A stretch of 39,609 bases of DNA, taken from contig JBNGIQ010009400.1 in the NCBI GenBank assembly GCA_049999765.1, positions 58,543-98,151 on the forward strand, in the 5' to 3' direction. Origin of the DNA: Phaeoceros laevis. Lineage: Eukaryota; Anthocerotophyta; Anthocerotopsida; Notothyladales. A program made the translations under genes and the position numbers. Positions 10,259-21,153 of the stretch are shown here, piece after piece; position 1 is the stretch's first letter; every line of letters begins with the position of its first letter. The notes below the pieces were generated by a model, which was given only the letters and a program-made list of their open reading frames with translations, had not been told where the DNA came from and did not search any database.

Positions 10259-11011
10259 ATGGCTGTGTCCAAGTCCAAGTTCCTGTCAATCCTCGTGATC
10301 CTCATCGCCATTTTGACCTTCGTTCAGCTGGCCCTGGCGTCCTGGTTGCAAGATCGGATATATGACGGTGGAGTTCGAGGTAGTAGCTGCTGAAGAATGT
10401 CTGCTTTTGCCAGTCATACTTGTAGAGCTTTGCCTTGACATTTCTTCTGTTTTTGGCAGGAATCAATGGAGTCACAAATAACTTCGTGCTGGTCACTTTG
10501 ATCTCTTCAGTGGTGGGGATGGCAGCGCTCCTTGCCGCTAGTAACACCCTTGCGCAATGGAGCAAGGACGGGCTCACGGGCGCCGACGGTGCTACCATCC
10601 TTATCGATGTGCTGCTCGCCTTGCTAGCCTTGGGGTAACCAACTGCAGTGCTCAACACACAGGAATCTCACCAGCTCCTGAAAAGACCGGCTTCTTGTTC
10701 TTCCTCTGATCCTTTGCAATGTCTTGCTTTTGCAGATACGCTTGCAAGGAGATTGACGTCGCAAACGATAATTCGGACAATCATCGGGACGGAAGAGTTG
10801 TGAGTTCATGTTCATGTCACACCTCTTCACTTCATAGTTTTTGCAATTTGTCAATGCAGGGCTGGATCACATTGCTAACAGCGGGAAGTGTTTTAAACCC
10901 TACCGTTTGCAGCAAACTCTGGAAGCCTTCGTGATCATCGTCGCTGTTTTCAAGGTCATCAAGCTGGTGACCTTTCACACGAATGTTACCGACAAGATCT
11001 TCGCAGCCTAA
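10259..11011 (+). CDS. AWPM-19-like plasma membrane protein
   Basis: Four exons, phases consistent: 10259-10379, 10460-10634, 10736-10799, 10913-11011, giving 152 aa, a normal length for the family. Four hydrophobic segments are visible (about 8-28, 45-67, 85-101 and 120-142). The family signature ACKEI is present at residues 101-105, and QTLEAFVIIVAVFKVIKL matches the last helix of AWPM-19. The wheat and rice members (PM19, OsPM1) are plasma membrane proteins that accumulate with ABA, cold and drought; OsPM1 has been reported to move ABA. It is the least altered of the three AWPM-19-like genes here and lacks the long N-terminal extension of its neighbours. The ABRE upstream fits ABA control. 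Confidence 0.85.
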
Positions 11012-12654
11012 GGAAGCCAAAAAAGAAGCCATAAATTTGTTCCTCACCCGTGTGAAAGGGATTTGCATTTGCGTCTGCCATGCTGAATTCAGCTGCTTTC
11101 GTGGAGATTATTGGATTTGCTATTCAGGCAAGTTGTTGTACAGTATGAGTGCCAGGTTCCAAAAGCAATAAAAGGGACAGTAGCTGTCCACAGATGTCCC
11201 TTTCCTCCCCATGTTCTGGCCATCAAGTTCCAGCATGCATACATGTGCAGCTTGCCGGGCCTTTCGCAGGTACCGCTTCCCTGTCAAGCACGCGTGGTCA
11301 CCACAGTCACCTAGCCTACCGCTACTGTGGTAGGCTGAGCAGATGCTAAGCAGACCGATAGTGAGCTAATTGAGGCTGACGCTTTGTCAAGGTCTCGCTT
11401 TGTCAAGGTCTCCTCCATCTGGCGCGGCCAGCTGAGGTAGCATCGTGAGTATCAAATACAGCGCCATTTGAACTTCCGGAATATAGCATAATTCGGGAAC
11501 AAGCACAAGCCTTGGGCCGGCTGTGAACAGCTGCCGGCCCGGCAGCCTCTGGGGAAGCGTTCTGGTCATTTGAGATAGCAGTGACACAATTTTTTTAGTC
11601 TCAAAACCATTGTTCGGGCAAGCAGAGCTGTTATAACAGCACAAGGAGCTAAAGGCCACCCTGCTGATTGGGAGGGGAACGACATCTGAGCTGCGCAGGA
11701 CTCCTGAATGCTGCCGAGGATCCGTACCTATGCCGTTTGGCTTACTAGTTCTCACAAGCCCTCAGGTGCACAGAACACATGCCCGATGTGCATGTTGTTT
11801 AAGCGTCCCAGATGAAACTTTAGGGTGTGACACATGATAGTATGCCATGCCACATGTGAGGGCCCAAACCATATTCATACCTATTATTACGTTTGTACGG
11901 CCGTGATGTAGTTTAGTGGCATTGTTCACTCAGACATGCATGTCCGAGGAGGCTAGGCCGGTGAACCGTTGTAGTAGTAGTAAGGTGATTATGGTGTTTA
12001 GCCGACTCCACCAATGGGAATCGAACACCCCGCCAGGTTTTTCGACCGGCAACCAGGAGGCCCCAGCCATCTGTGAGAGTACTGCCGAGAGAACTGGGTA
12101 TAATTGTATAATTTAAATATACTATTAATTCTTTGGCCGTAGGCTGTCTGCCGGCCAGATGGGCCGTGGGTCACAGCCGAAGTAGGGCAGCCTATGGGAA
12201 GTATTTTTTTTAGTGACGCTCGGCGCTTTTTCATATTACTACACAATTTACACACACTCTATATAAAAGCGTGAAACCTTACTACGTAGCTATCCCTGCA
12301 TCGTTCACTTCTTCTTTTACTTTAGCTAACCACCCCAAGCTTTAAATTCCAAACTTGCTCTCCCAACTTGTGGTAGATCGCGCCACGTGGCCTCTGGGAA
12401 GTAGTATGATCAGGTGTTTCTCTTTTTTTGCCAAAAAAATTTAATTTTTTGTCCTATCTTTTTTATTTTGTTTGATCCACAATTTGGGATAACCTATGTA
12501 GTAATTTTCTAGCTACGTCAAGTCGTAGTGGCATGTGGGGGTTTGTAGTGTAGTTCTCCGCTAGTGGTCCTTACAAGAAAAGCGGTACACGGGATCATGC
12601 AATTGTCCCTATGTGATGCCACAGTTGACCACCAGCCTTTTCGGGGATAAGTAG
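11012..12654. other. Intergenic region with repeat material; no gene seen
   Basis: About 1.6 kb without a credible coding region. 11380-11415 holds a 16-bp direct repeat (CGCTTTGTCAAGGTCT twice). 11630-11686 matches 14650-14697, the start of the second AWPM-19 repeat unit, so the stretch 11687-12650 is extra DNA relative to that unit. It contains a SINE-like copy with a (GTA)n tract (about 11970-12065) and AT-rich sequence (12410-12480). Confidence 0.45.
11970..12065 (-). mobile_element. SINE-like copy, tRNA-derived, (TAG)n-linked family
   Basis: Contains a reverse-strand box-B-like motif (GGGAATCGAACACC; sense strand TGTTCGATTCC) next to TTTTCGACCGGCAACC, with a (GTA)n tract at the other end. 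The same layout recurs near 18350, 28800 and 34815. No clear target-site duplication was found by eye. Confidence 0.45.
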
Positions 12655-14632
12655 ATGGAGGGGTCAAACGATGTCGCCAAGAACTCGGTTTCATCGGAGA
12701 CAGGTCTGAGGCAGAATTCCACTGGCAGGCAGTTCGGGAGTCACTCCCAAGGATGTTTAATTAAGCGGTTGCCATGGAAAATGGACAGGTTCGGGGTGTC
12801 TCCAGGCCTTGCATTCACAAAACTGCCAAGATTTTTTCTTTGAAAAGCAGATTCAGGGACGAACTTGCTAGGCTTCGGGACGTTCAAGAGCTGCAAGACA
12901 TGGTGACCAATGTGTTCACAATTGTCAATGATTCTCGGTGTACATAGCACTAGTTCGGCTTGTCTTGTTTTATTTCGTGTTGCATCATTTAATGACATCT
13001 GGCTCATGAGCAAAAGCTTGACACAATGTGAATAATATCGCGATTTCAGGTGCGCATCAAAGCTTCCAGCCCCGAGGGCAGCTCTCCTGATTATGTGCCA
13101 GCTGATGAGGAAGCTCCCTCCCCATCTCCATCAAGCTTGCCTTCTAATACACCTGCTCCTGCATCATTGGAGAAAGGGCTCGGTACCACAGTCCATCGAC
13201 ATCGGAAACCCATCAACTGGCTGGTGGCAATACCATCCATCCTTCTGTCTATTCAATTCTTCCTCACTGTTGCCGAGCTGAGCCTTGCTGGCTCGGTTTA
13301 CAACATGGTCATCGACGGTAGACCCTACTTTGGTAAGTTGGATGTGGCTTGTAGTCATGGTTGCAGCTTTCAGGTGAGGTCCCGTTATTTAATCACTTGT
13401 GGTTGTTGTCATGTGCCCCGAGTGTGTATAGGCAACTCAGCCACGGTGCCGTTACTCACTACGACCCTCATTTCTGGAGTCATGGGAGGAGCAGCAATTG
13501 TGATGGCAGCTCGAGATCTTTGGCTGAGAAATCCTAGTACCTTGAACGCTGATAAACTCATGACACTGCTGGACCTGTGTCTGAATCTTCTTGCCTTCGG
13601 GTTAGTACTTCACATCTCCTGGGCAGCTTGCATTTAATTGAAAATTGCTGCACAGATTAGCATTGGTTGACATCATATTTTGGCAGGTTTGCGTGCAAGG
13701 AGATTTCCTATGGAGGGTACCGGACACTGGGGAAAGAGCTTGTAAGTCCTTGGAAACAGATCGCTTGTAGATGTGGCCACGAGCACCGTTTACTCAATGA
13801 CACGAACTTTATCCCTTCAGATGATCTTTGTTAATGTGCTTGACAATGTGCTGGTACTGTTGCTGGCCTCGTGCGGTGCAGCAATTTTTGGAGGCTCTTG
13901 TCGTCCTCCTCTTTCTACTGAAGCTGTTTAAGGCCTCGAGTTGCTTCTTCAACGTGTTCAAGAGGCACGGTTCTCTCCAGAGGACATGCATTTCAAGACC
14001 AGATGGCCCGGGATCCTGCTAGATATCGATGCTGCATCGGATCCTGTTGCCTAAAATCCCTGTCAAGTGTCTAGCAGAGAGGAAGCACCAACACGGCACC
14101 TCGCAATCCCTAGCACTTATTAGGAAAACTACTCTGGCATACCAGATTTTAGTCAAAGAAAAATTGGGTGACTTGCAAAAGCATCCTGTCCCACAACAGT
14201 GACAACACATTCTCACCGCCTACAAAGACTACGAAACGGAATGTCTGAAGAGGTTGCTGCTCTCGTGCGTGCTGTCGTGTTTCTAAAGATATGCCACGAG
14301 ATGTAGAAGATCTTATTAATGCGAGGCCCAGGCCATGTGCAACGAGTGCCAGCTGCTGGTCATCACGGACCGCACAATGTCCGATTCGTGACATTCTGGT
14401 GTGGTCTCACTACTAGAAAGGGGCCCGGGGTCCCCTGGTAGAATTGGTAAGTAGGAAAAGTCCAGATCTGGACTTTAACCAGAAACAGGTCACTAGTGTG
14501 GTTGGAGTTTTCGAGGTGATCGTGGCGGGGATTCTCGAGGAATGGAGGACTGGACAGACGATAACCTCGTGAATATAGCTATGGTAGGAACATCGATATC
14601 GTTTTCAAAGCTACACAGGCAGCAGATTTACG
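12652..14632 (+). repeat. Tandem segmental duplication, unit 1 (AWPM-19-like gene)
   Basis: About 2 kb that recurs with moderate divergence at about 14716-16610. Shared landmarks are GATGGAGGGGTCAA at the start, GATGGCCCGGGATCCTGCTAG at the gene end, and CAGCAGATTTACGGTG near the right end. Introns, 5' leader and 3' flank are all included, so this is DNA-level duplication. Confidence 0.85.
12655..14022 (+). CDS. AWPM-19-like protein with long N-terminal extension
   Basis: Six exons with consistent phases: 12655-12788, 12851-12902, 13050-13332, 13432-13600, 13687-13741, 13882-14022, giving 277 aa. The core has four membrane segments starting after RKPINWLVAIPSILLS. The family motif ACKEI is intact at residues 215-219 and is followed by a QFLEALVVLLFLLKLF helix. 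Two features are unlike typical AWPM-19 proteins: about 110 residues precede the first helix (a basic part with RDELARLRDVQELQDM, then a Pro/Ser-rich linker), and there is a C-terminal Cys/Arg tail ending RTCISRPDGPGSC. Exon junctions inside the core match those of the 10259 gene, so the two are paralogues. The first two exons are supported by splice signals and phase only. Confidence 0.7.
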
Positions 14633-14715
14633 GTGCAAGCATGTTGTTTTGTGCTGTTAACAGCACAAGGAGCTAATGTAAGGCCCACCCTGCTGATCTA
14701 ACATTCTCCAAATTT
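14023..14715. other. 3' flank of AWPM-19 unit 1; no gene seen
   Basis: Non-coding part of the tandem unit, matching 16103-16610. Contains GTGCTGTTAACAGCAC (about 14651-14666), a short perfect palindrome, and the junction to unit 2. Confidence 0.45.
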
Positions 14716-16610
14716 GGAGATGGAGGGGTCAATTGATGTCGACAACAACTCGGTTTCATCGGAGACAGGTCTGACACAGATAGAACTCCCCTGGCTGGCA
14801 GTTCGAACGACACTCCCGAGGAACGATGGTGACTCCCAAGGATGAACATTGCTTAAGCGCTTGCAAGCCATAAAAAAGGTACAGGTTCGGGGTATCTCCA
14901 GGCCTTGCATCACAAAACTGGCAAGATTCTTTCCTTGAGAAGCAGATTCAGGGGCGAACTTGCTAGGCTTCGGGACGTTCAAGAGCTGCAAAGACATGGT
15001 GATCGATGTGTTCACAATTGATTCTTGGTGCACATAGCACTAGTTCTTTAGGCTTGTCTTGTTTCATTTCGTGTTGCCTCATTTGCTTTGCTGATGGTTC
15101 ATGAGCAAAAGCTTGGCATAATGTGAATAAAGTCGCGAGTTCAGGGTTCTCCTTATCACGCGGAGGAAGCTCCCTCTCCATTTTCACCAAGCTTGCCTCC
15201 TAGCACACCTCCTCCTGCATCATCGGGGAAGGGGGTTGATACGACAGTCCATCGGAAACCCATCAACTGGCTGGTTGTAATACCATCCATCCTTCTGTCT
15301 ATTCAAACCCTCTTCACTCTTGCTGCGGTGAGCCTCGCTGCCTCGGCTTACAACATTATCATCGACGACGTTTCCGACAGCTACTATGGTAAGTCGCCTG
15401 TGGCATGTAGTCATGCATATGACTGGTTGATCAGCAGCTTTCAGATGAGGTCCCGTTAATTGCTTCTGGTTGTCATGTGCCCCGAGTGTGTGTATAGGCG
15501 ACGCAGCCACTGTGCCGTTTGTCACAATGACCCTCATTTCTGGAGTCGTGGGAGGAGCAGCAATTCTCATGGCATCTCGAGATCTTTTACTGAGAACTCC
15601 TAGTACCTTGGAATCTGATAAACTCCTGACACTGCTGGACCTCTTTCTGACTCTTCTTGCCTCTTGGTTAGTACTTCACATCTCCCAGCTTGCATTTAAT
15701 TCAAAATTCCTGCACAGATTAGCATTGGTTGAAATTTGACAGCATATTTTGGCAGGTTTGCGTGGAAGGAGTTTTCCCTTCGAAATCTCAAGCGGCTCGA
15801 ACTCGAAAGGCCAGAGGCTAATAGAGAGCTTGTAAGTCTTTGGAAACAGATCTTTGCTTGTAGATGTGGGACCTCGACCACTGGTTCTCATGAATGGTGT
15901 CCCTTCAGATGATCATTTGGTGACAATGCACGTGTGCTGTTGCTGGCCTTATGCGGTGCAGGCAGTTTTGGAGGCTCTTGTCATCCTCCTCTTTCTACTG
16001 AAGCTGTTTAAGCTCACGAGTTGCTTCTTCAACCTGTTCAAAAGGCACGGTTCTTTCCAGAGGACTTGCATGTCAAGACCTGATGGCCCGGGATCCTGCT
16101 AGATGCTGAATCGGATCCCGTTGCCTGATATCCCTGATATCCCTGTCGAGTGTCTAGCAAAGAGGATGCACCATCATGGCACCTCGCAATCCTTAGCACT
16201 TATTAGGACAACTACTCTGGCATTACAAGATTTTAGAAAAAGAAAAATTGGGTGACCTGCAAAGCATCCCACTACACATTCTCACCGCCTACAAAGAATA
16301 TGAAACGGAATGTCTGAAATGAGGTTGCTGCTGGAGTGTGTACTGTCGTGTTTCTAGCTATGGCACGAGAAGAAGGCGAGGCCCAGGCCACAACGAGTGC
16401 CAGCTGCTGACCGTACAAGGGACTTACATGTCCGATTCGTGACATTCTGGTGTGGTCTGGACGTTTACTAGAAATAGGTCGTGGGGTTGCATTGTTCGAG
16501 GTGTTCGTGGCGGGGATTCTTGAGGAATGGAGGACTGGACGGCCCATGACCTCGTGAATCTATGGCAGGAGCATCGTTTTCAAAGCTACTAGTAGGCAGG
16601 CAGCAGATTT
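14716..16610 (+). repeat. Tandem segmental duplication, unit 2 (AWPM-19-like gene)
   Basis: Second copy of the unit at 12652-14632. Exons 4 and 6 have exactly the same lengths as in unit 1 (169 and 141 nt). Exon 5 is 21 nt longer, and exon 3 is 39 nt shorter, so the core frame is kept. Confidence 0.85.
14718..16102 (+). pseudogene. AWPM-19-like paralogue, core open but 5' exons broken and family motif lost
   Basis: The core exons are open and in phase: 15145-15388, 15498-15666, 15756-15831, 15962-16102. The 5' exons seen in unit 1 are not usable. The exon starting at 14718 (MEGSIDV..) reaches a stop where unit 1 stays open, and the next exon carries one extra A (CTGCAAAGACATG against CTGCAAGACATG in unit 1). 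No ATG precedes the first helix in the core exon. The conserved FACKEI of AWPM-19 has become FAWKEF, followed by a 7-residue insertion. This looks like a decaying copy, or one that acquired a different first exon. The intact helices and C-terminus (RTCMSRPDGPGSC) argue that decay is recent. Confidence 0.6.
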
Positions 16611-16800
16611 ACGGTGGGTCCCGCTTTTCAAAGGAGGCGACACCTGCTGTTGCTGAAGACTTGGGGGGGGTTCCTTCTCTCTGTCTGTGAAGGCCAGATT
16701 CGGCCTCTACTGATGAGAAGTTCGTTTGGAGAGGGTCCTCTGCTGGAGGGTGAACCGGTCCTAGTAGGATTTTTCTCTCCTGTTGTGACAATTGCCTTCA

Positions 16801-18156
16801 ATGGCTGCCAACTCGACCTCTAGTCTGTGCGCCTTTGACGGGACTAGGGTTCTTCGAAGATGTTCTTATCCACTGCTCATCAATGACGTGAGGTGCAACA
16901 CTCTTCGCAGTGCTACAAACTCAGACTGGATGAAAGAAATATGTTGTTCCTCCTGTAGGGTTGGTGTTAGGCCCAGAGTGGATTCGTCCACGTTCATGTC
17001 TGGCTGGCAGGGCAATGGATTGTTATCATCTGGTGGCAAGACCTCGAGACCATTCTCGAAGATACCGGGCGTATGTTGTATGTCTGTGGGGAGCGAGGCA
17101 GAGAAGCAAGCTCCTCCGGAATTCACCGAAGAGTTCAAGACTAGGACAAGTGCTGATGAGGTAGTAACAGCGGCTACCTGTGCATTGTCCTTCCACGCTT
17201 TTGCCAACTCCAAGGATGAGAGAGCATCCCCGCATCTCAGCCACTGATCTGGAATACGCGTTTGTCAGGTCCGCACGGAGATTCTTGCTTGCTATGACCT
17301 TGTACGCAAGCTTGGACGTGGAGCAGTGTACTTGGGTTCGGCCAGGACCAAGATTGATCACCCACATTACATAAACGCAATGGAGCTCGGTCGTGAAGTA
17401 CGTTTCAGGATTCCAACCCCTGTTCTAAATCTCAATTTTGCAGCTCTAGCAATTGAACCCCAGCTTGCTTCTCAGGTGGCTCTCCTACTCAACTGCACAT
17501 CCTGGACAGGAGTTGGACCAGGACTGATGGACGCAGTGGTGAGAGGAGCAATGCAAGCTGGAAAGCCTGTTGCAGGTTTCAAGATCTCCAAGGAGGCTGG
17601 AGAATGGACAAGCTCTAATTACCACCCTTATCTGCCAGATCACACCTACATGACTTGCCGGTTTGTTCCACTCCACGAGGATGAGGAAGAAAGAGTTCCA
17701 TTCATTTCTTCCTTGCTTTTCAGAACTTCTCAAAGATGCTGAGAAAGCAAGTTGTCCATCATTTATTGTGTATACAGGTTCTTCTCTGCCAGAAAGCATG
17801 GACTTGTGGACGCTGGGGTGAGGCATGACAATGACGATAAGACAGCATTCGTGGCCTTGCCAGGAGGTGTGGGTACCTTGGACGAGATATTCGAGGTTTT
17901 GACTCTGATACAGCTTGGCAGGATAGGGTCTTCCCGGCCCGTCCCTTTCCTTGTGATGAACTACGACGATTTCTATACTGACCTCCTCCGATTCCTGGAC
18001 ACATGTGGGGTTTGGGGAACTATATCCGTAGGTGAGCTTGAAGGACTCTGGAAATGTTTTAAAACCAACTCTGAAGCTCTGGAGTACCTCGCTGACTTTT
18101 ACGAAATTGAGGAAAGCAGCAGGGAATTCCGTCGTAGACTACCCAACAAGACCTGA
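16801..18156 (+). CDS. LOG-family ('possible lysine decarboxylase') protein
   Basis: Four exons, phases consistent: 16801-17160, 17269-17397, 17476-17660, 17778-18156, giving 350 aa. The Rossmann-type LOG fold is marked by VYLGSAR, GVGPGLMDA (176-183) and the nucleotide-binding/catalytic motif PGGVGTLDE (253-261). LOG enzymes hydrolyse cytokinin riboside monophosphates to free base and ribose phosphate. This sequence is closer to the longer plant members annotated as putative lysine decarboxylases (Arabidopsis At1g50575 type), whose substrate I cannot infer. The N-terminal about 110 residues are Ser/Cys-rich and basic, consistent with a plastid transit peptide. A stop in the intron at 17398-17475 rules out simple read-through. 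Identity is strong, substrate unknown. Confidence 0.85.
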
Positions 18157-18349
18157 TCCTCTTCTCCACTGACATGTCACAGAAGTTCCTACCAACGTAA
18201 TTAGATAAACCCTTGAGACAAGCAAATACATCGAGAAAAGTAAAAGTTAAGGAATGCACAAAGTGAATTTGTGCAAATTCCACGATCCCCAGATTCCGCA
18301 CCTCGGAGGTGCAAGATTAGCCCATATATTAGAGGCTCACAAGACGCCC

Positions 18350-18440
18350 TGGGTAGTAGTAGGAAGATTATGGTGTTTAGCCAACTCCACAGGGGAATTG
18401 AACACCCCGTCAGGTTTTTTGAACACCCCGTCAGGTTTTT
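18350..18440 (-). mobile_element. SINE-like copy, (TAG)n-linked family, with internal 21-bp duplication
   Basis: Same pattern as at 11970: GTAGTAGTAGG, then TTATGGTGTTTAGCCAACTCCAC, then a reverse box-B-like GGGAATTGAACACC. The segment GAACACCCCGTCAGGTTTTTT is present twice in tandem and is followed by a T run. Confidence 0.45.
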
Positions 18441-19165
18441 TTTTTTTCTGGGGTTCGCAACACTCGCACTACCATAGAGCGATTTTCACTAGTCTATTGG
18501 AGAGTTGGGTGTTTAGACCCAACCAGAACGTATTAGACAGGTTTTCGTTATAAGTATTTGGGGAATTTTATGAAATATCGCCCCGTCACTAGTGCAAGCG
18601 ATGTCACTCTATGCATGTATGCTAAGAGCAAGCTGAAGGGGTCCGACGGTAGAGTTCTAACTACATCCAAGTGGTGTAAGGAACTAGGCATGGCAAAAAT
18701 GTTATCCGTGTGCAAGGAATGATTTGAATCGTGTGTACATAATCGCCAAATTGTTCAATTTGATTCGCCAAGGTTTCCTTGGTCTCATGCAAGACCACAA
18801 TATCATGATGTGGTGCTCTAACAAGAGAGGAAGCAACTTTTCTTCTTTATAGACATTCATATTCCAGTATATAACGGATACTAGTAGAGTAGTTTGAACT
18901 AGGATATGCAATGAGATAAGGTATGCAATCAGGTCAATAGGGTATGCAATCACACAAGGTTTTTGTCCACGTGTTTTATCTCGAGTTAGGGTTGGACATG
19001 AAGTAATATTTTTTTGGGTATAGTGAGCTTAAAATATATTCCTTGAGCTCTCACCATACTCAATAGAAATATTACTGACTTCATGTCTCACCATACTCAA
19101 TAGAAGTACTACCGACTCTACGTCCACTTGGCACTAAGAGTAGTAGCTAGTAATAGTAGTAGGAA

Positions 19166-19229
19166 GGGTTTAGGGTTGTTTAGGGTTTAAATTTTATGTC
19201 AATGGTTTAGGGTTTAAGATTTAGGGTTC
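19166..19229. repeat. Interstitial telomere-like TTTAGGG repeats (degenerate)
   Basis: Several copies of GGGTTTAGGGTT / TTTAGGGTTTAA in about 65 bp. Related but more degenerate tracts occur at 19906-19945, 27029-27075 and 32571-32705, in each case next to a (TAG)n tract and the ROCO-like repeat. Confidence 0.6.
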
Positions 19230-19244
19230 AAGTTAGTTGTAGGA

Positions 19245-19757
19245 TTGTCTAGTTCAAAGTCGGTGGCAAGGCCACCGGCTTATCGACTAGCACCAGTGGA
19301 AAAAGCTGTAGTGCAAGCTCATATCGACAAACTGCTTGAACAAGAAGTCATCGAGCCTAGTCCGTCCCCTTGGGCTGCAGTAGTCCTTATCATCAAGCAC
19401 AAGTCAGGCAAACTTTGCATGTGTATTGACTACAGAGAACTTAAGTCTGTCATAGAACAGATAGTCAAGAACAAATTTCAGCTACTAAGAGTAAAGGAGA
19501 TTTTAAGCAACCTAGTCGGAACAAAGTCGGAACAACAATTTAATCTAAAATCCATTCGTGTTAGCAGTCAAAATACAAAAAGTCAAAACTTGATGGGCTT
19601 CTTATGCCATTAGAGATCTCGGACATGAAGTGGAGCAGCATGACCTGCGATTTTTTCACAGAACTGCCTAGCTCAAAAAAGGGGGCAACATTTGAAGTCA
19701 TCTAGATTTGCATAGACAGGCTGAATAAATAGAGCCGTGTCATACCTTTGAAGACCA
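19245..19757 (+). mobile_element. Ty3/gypsy retrotransposon remnant (RT start joined to integrase fragment)
   Basis: From about 19254 the frame reads PAYRLAPVEKAVVQAHIDKL, then EQEVIEPSPSPWAAVVLI, then MCIDYRELKSV, the typical start of a Ty3/gypsy reverse transcriptase. It ends before the catalytic YxDD. From 19622 a second piece reads SMTCDFFTELPSSKKGATFE and ICIDRLNK, the start of an integrase core, interrupted by stop codons. Everything between (rest of RT, RNase H) is missing. This is a dead fragment; no LTRs were recognised. Confidence 0.75.
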
Positions 19758-19789
19758 TTGTGAATTATAACGACGTTTCTTACTTGTTC

Positions 19790-20279
19790 TTTTATTTGTT
19801 TTGTCTTTAATCAAATGGTCAACATGAGAAGGTGAGTTCGTTTGGTTGCAAGTAAGACCCAGTGGTTAGAGCCGATTGTAGGCATAGTAGTAGTAGTAGT
19901 AACAAGGTTTAGGGTTTGAAGTTTAGAGTTTATGGTTTAGTTTTTTGGTAGTAGTAGAGCACCAGTAGCCAATTCTATAGATTAATAACAGTAATAAAGA
20001 AGCAATAACGTTGATATAAATAATCACCAAGCAAATGCTATCTCAGAAGAAATTAAAGTTATACATTCTAGTGCTAGAGGTCATTAGTAGGGAGAGCAAC
20101 CCACCATCCCACCTTCGGATTCATCTTTCCTCTCTCTGAACTAGGTTGTGTTAGTAGTTGTCGTGGTAGTAGTTGTGAAGAAACATACATTTCAAAAAGT
20201 ATAAGGCAATTTCACACTTTCTCCCGAGGCTAAACTTAATTTAGCATGTAAATATGTTCGAGATAAGAAGGGCCTAAAG
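19790..20279. repeat. Leader part of dispersed repeat family (copy A)
   Basis: Matches 26920-27395 and 32540-33060 in the same orientation. Landmarks are (TAG)n, GTTTAGGGTTTGAAGTTTAG, AAAGAAGCAATAACGTTGAT and AGCAAATGCTATCTC. It lies directly downstream of the minus-strand ROCO-like coding fragments, so it may be the 3' flank of that sequence, copied together with it. Confidence 0.7.
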
Positions 20280-20316
20280 TCATGCATCGCTTTCCATCAT
20301 GCACTTCTCTGTGACT

Positions 20317-20568
20317 AGGTCTTGCAGCTTTTTTACTTGCTTTGCGAAGAGCTCCTTGATGACCTCTTTGCCTTTCACAGCCTCAAAGTTAAGGTTGACA
20401 AAGGGGGAGAGTATAAATCTTGTATTTGTGCCCACCTTGTTCAGGTCTTGCAGCTTCTTTACTTGCTTTGCGAAGAGCTCCTTGATGACCACTTTGCCCT
20501 TCATATCCTCAAGTTAAGGTTGACAAAGGGGCAGAGTATGCATCTTATATTTGTGCCCACCTTGTTCT
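20317..20568 (-). repeat. 126-bp in-frame tandem duplication
   Basis: Copy 1 begins at 20317 and copy 2 at 20443, exactly 126 bp (42 codons) apart. Shared text includes CTTGCTTTGCGAAGAGCTCC and TTTGTGCCCACCTTGTTC. The other dispersed copies (27500, 33075) have only one unit. Confidence 0.8.
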
Positions 20569-20855
20569 TATGTTGAGGAGGCCCTTTTATTGTACATATT
20601 AAAAGGTTGGCAGGGAAGGCAAGTTAGGCATCGCCTCTCCCCATTATGGTCGTGAAAATAACTTACGAGCTATTTGGCTTAGGTCAGCGAGTCGCTAGAC
20701 CCTTCAAAAAAGAGTCCACAATCCAATGTTCACGTTTCAATATAGTTTCTTCTACACACTATAGTGTACAGATATTGTAGTAGTAGTTGTAGTACTTAGT
20801 AGATCAAAAGATCCTGCAAAGCTAGCTCATCTACTATACCATTTTTTGGACGGAA

Positions 20856-21079
20856 CTTGGGCACACTACTGGGTTCCAAGGTAGCGGCAAAGTTTAGGTT
20901 CACTAGGTTCAGGTTCACTAGGTAACCAAGAACACCGTGTCCAAACCAATGAGGGTTAACAACTATGAAGTCAAGCTTGGGCACACTACTAGGTTCCAAG
21001 GTAGCGGCAAAGTTCAGGTTCATTAGGTAGCCAAGAACACTGTGTCCAAACCAATGAGGGTTAACAACTATGAAGTCAA
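20856..21079 (-). repeat. About 120-bp in-frame tandem duplication in the COR-like part
   Basis: Starts at 20856 and again at 20976 (120 bp, 40 codons). The first copy has an extra 18-bp internal repeat around TTCACTAGGTTCAGG. Both encode NPHWFGH(S/G)VLGYL. Confidence 0.8.
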
Positions 21080-21153
21080 GACCGTCAAAGTACATGACAT
21101 CACTGTCATGTAAGGGCGTTAACTACGGTAGTACTCTTAATGGCCAGCAAAGT

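Larger units (their letters stand above)
18157..19244. other. Intergenic, repeat-rich; no gene seen
   Basis: Contains a SINE-like copy (about 18350-18440), a direct repeat CTCACCATACTCAATAGAA (19050-19105), and a telomere-like tract (19166-19229). No coding structure is visible. Confidence 0.45.

Noticed and set aside
13164-13358. Minus-strand open frames opposite the AWPM-19-like exons
   Set aside because: Antisense shadows of the spliced plus-strand genes.
16866-17213. 115-codon minus-strand frame opposite LOG exon 1
   Set aside because: The plus strand continues in phase into well-recognised LOG exons; the minus frame has no domain.
20317-21079. Regular repeats as a CRISPR array
   Set aside because: Two-copy in-frame duplications in plant DNA with no spacer-repeat pattern.
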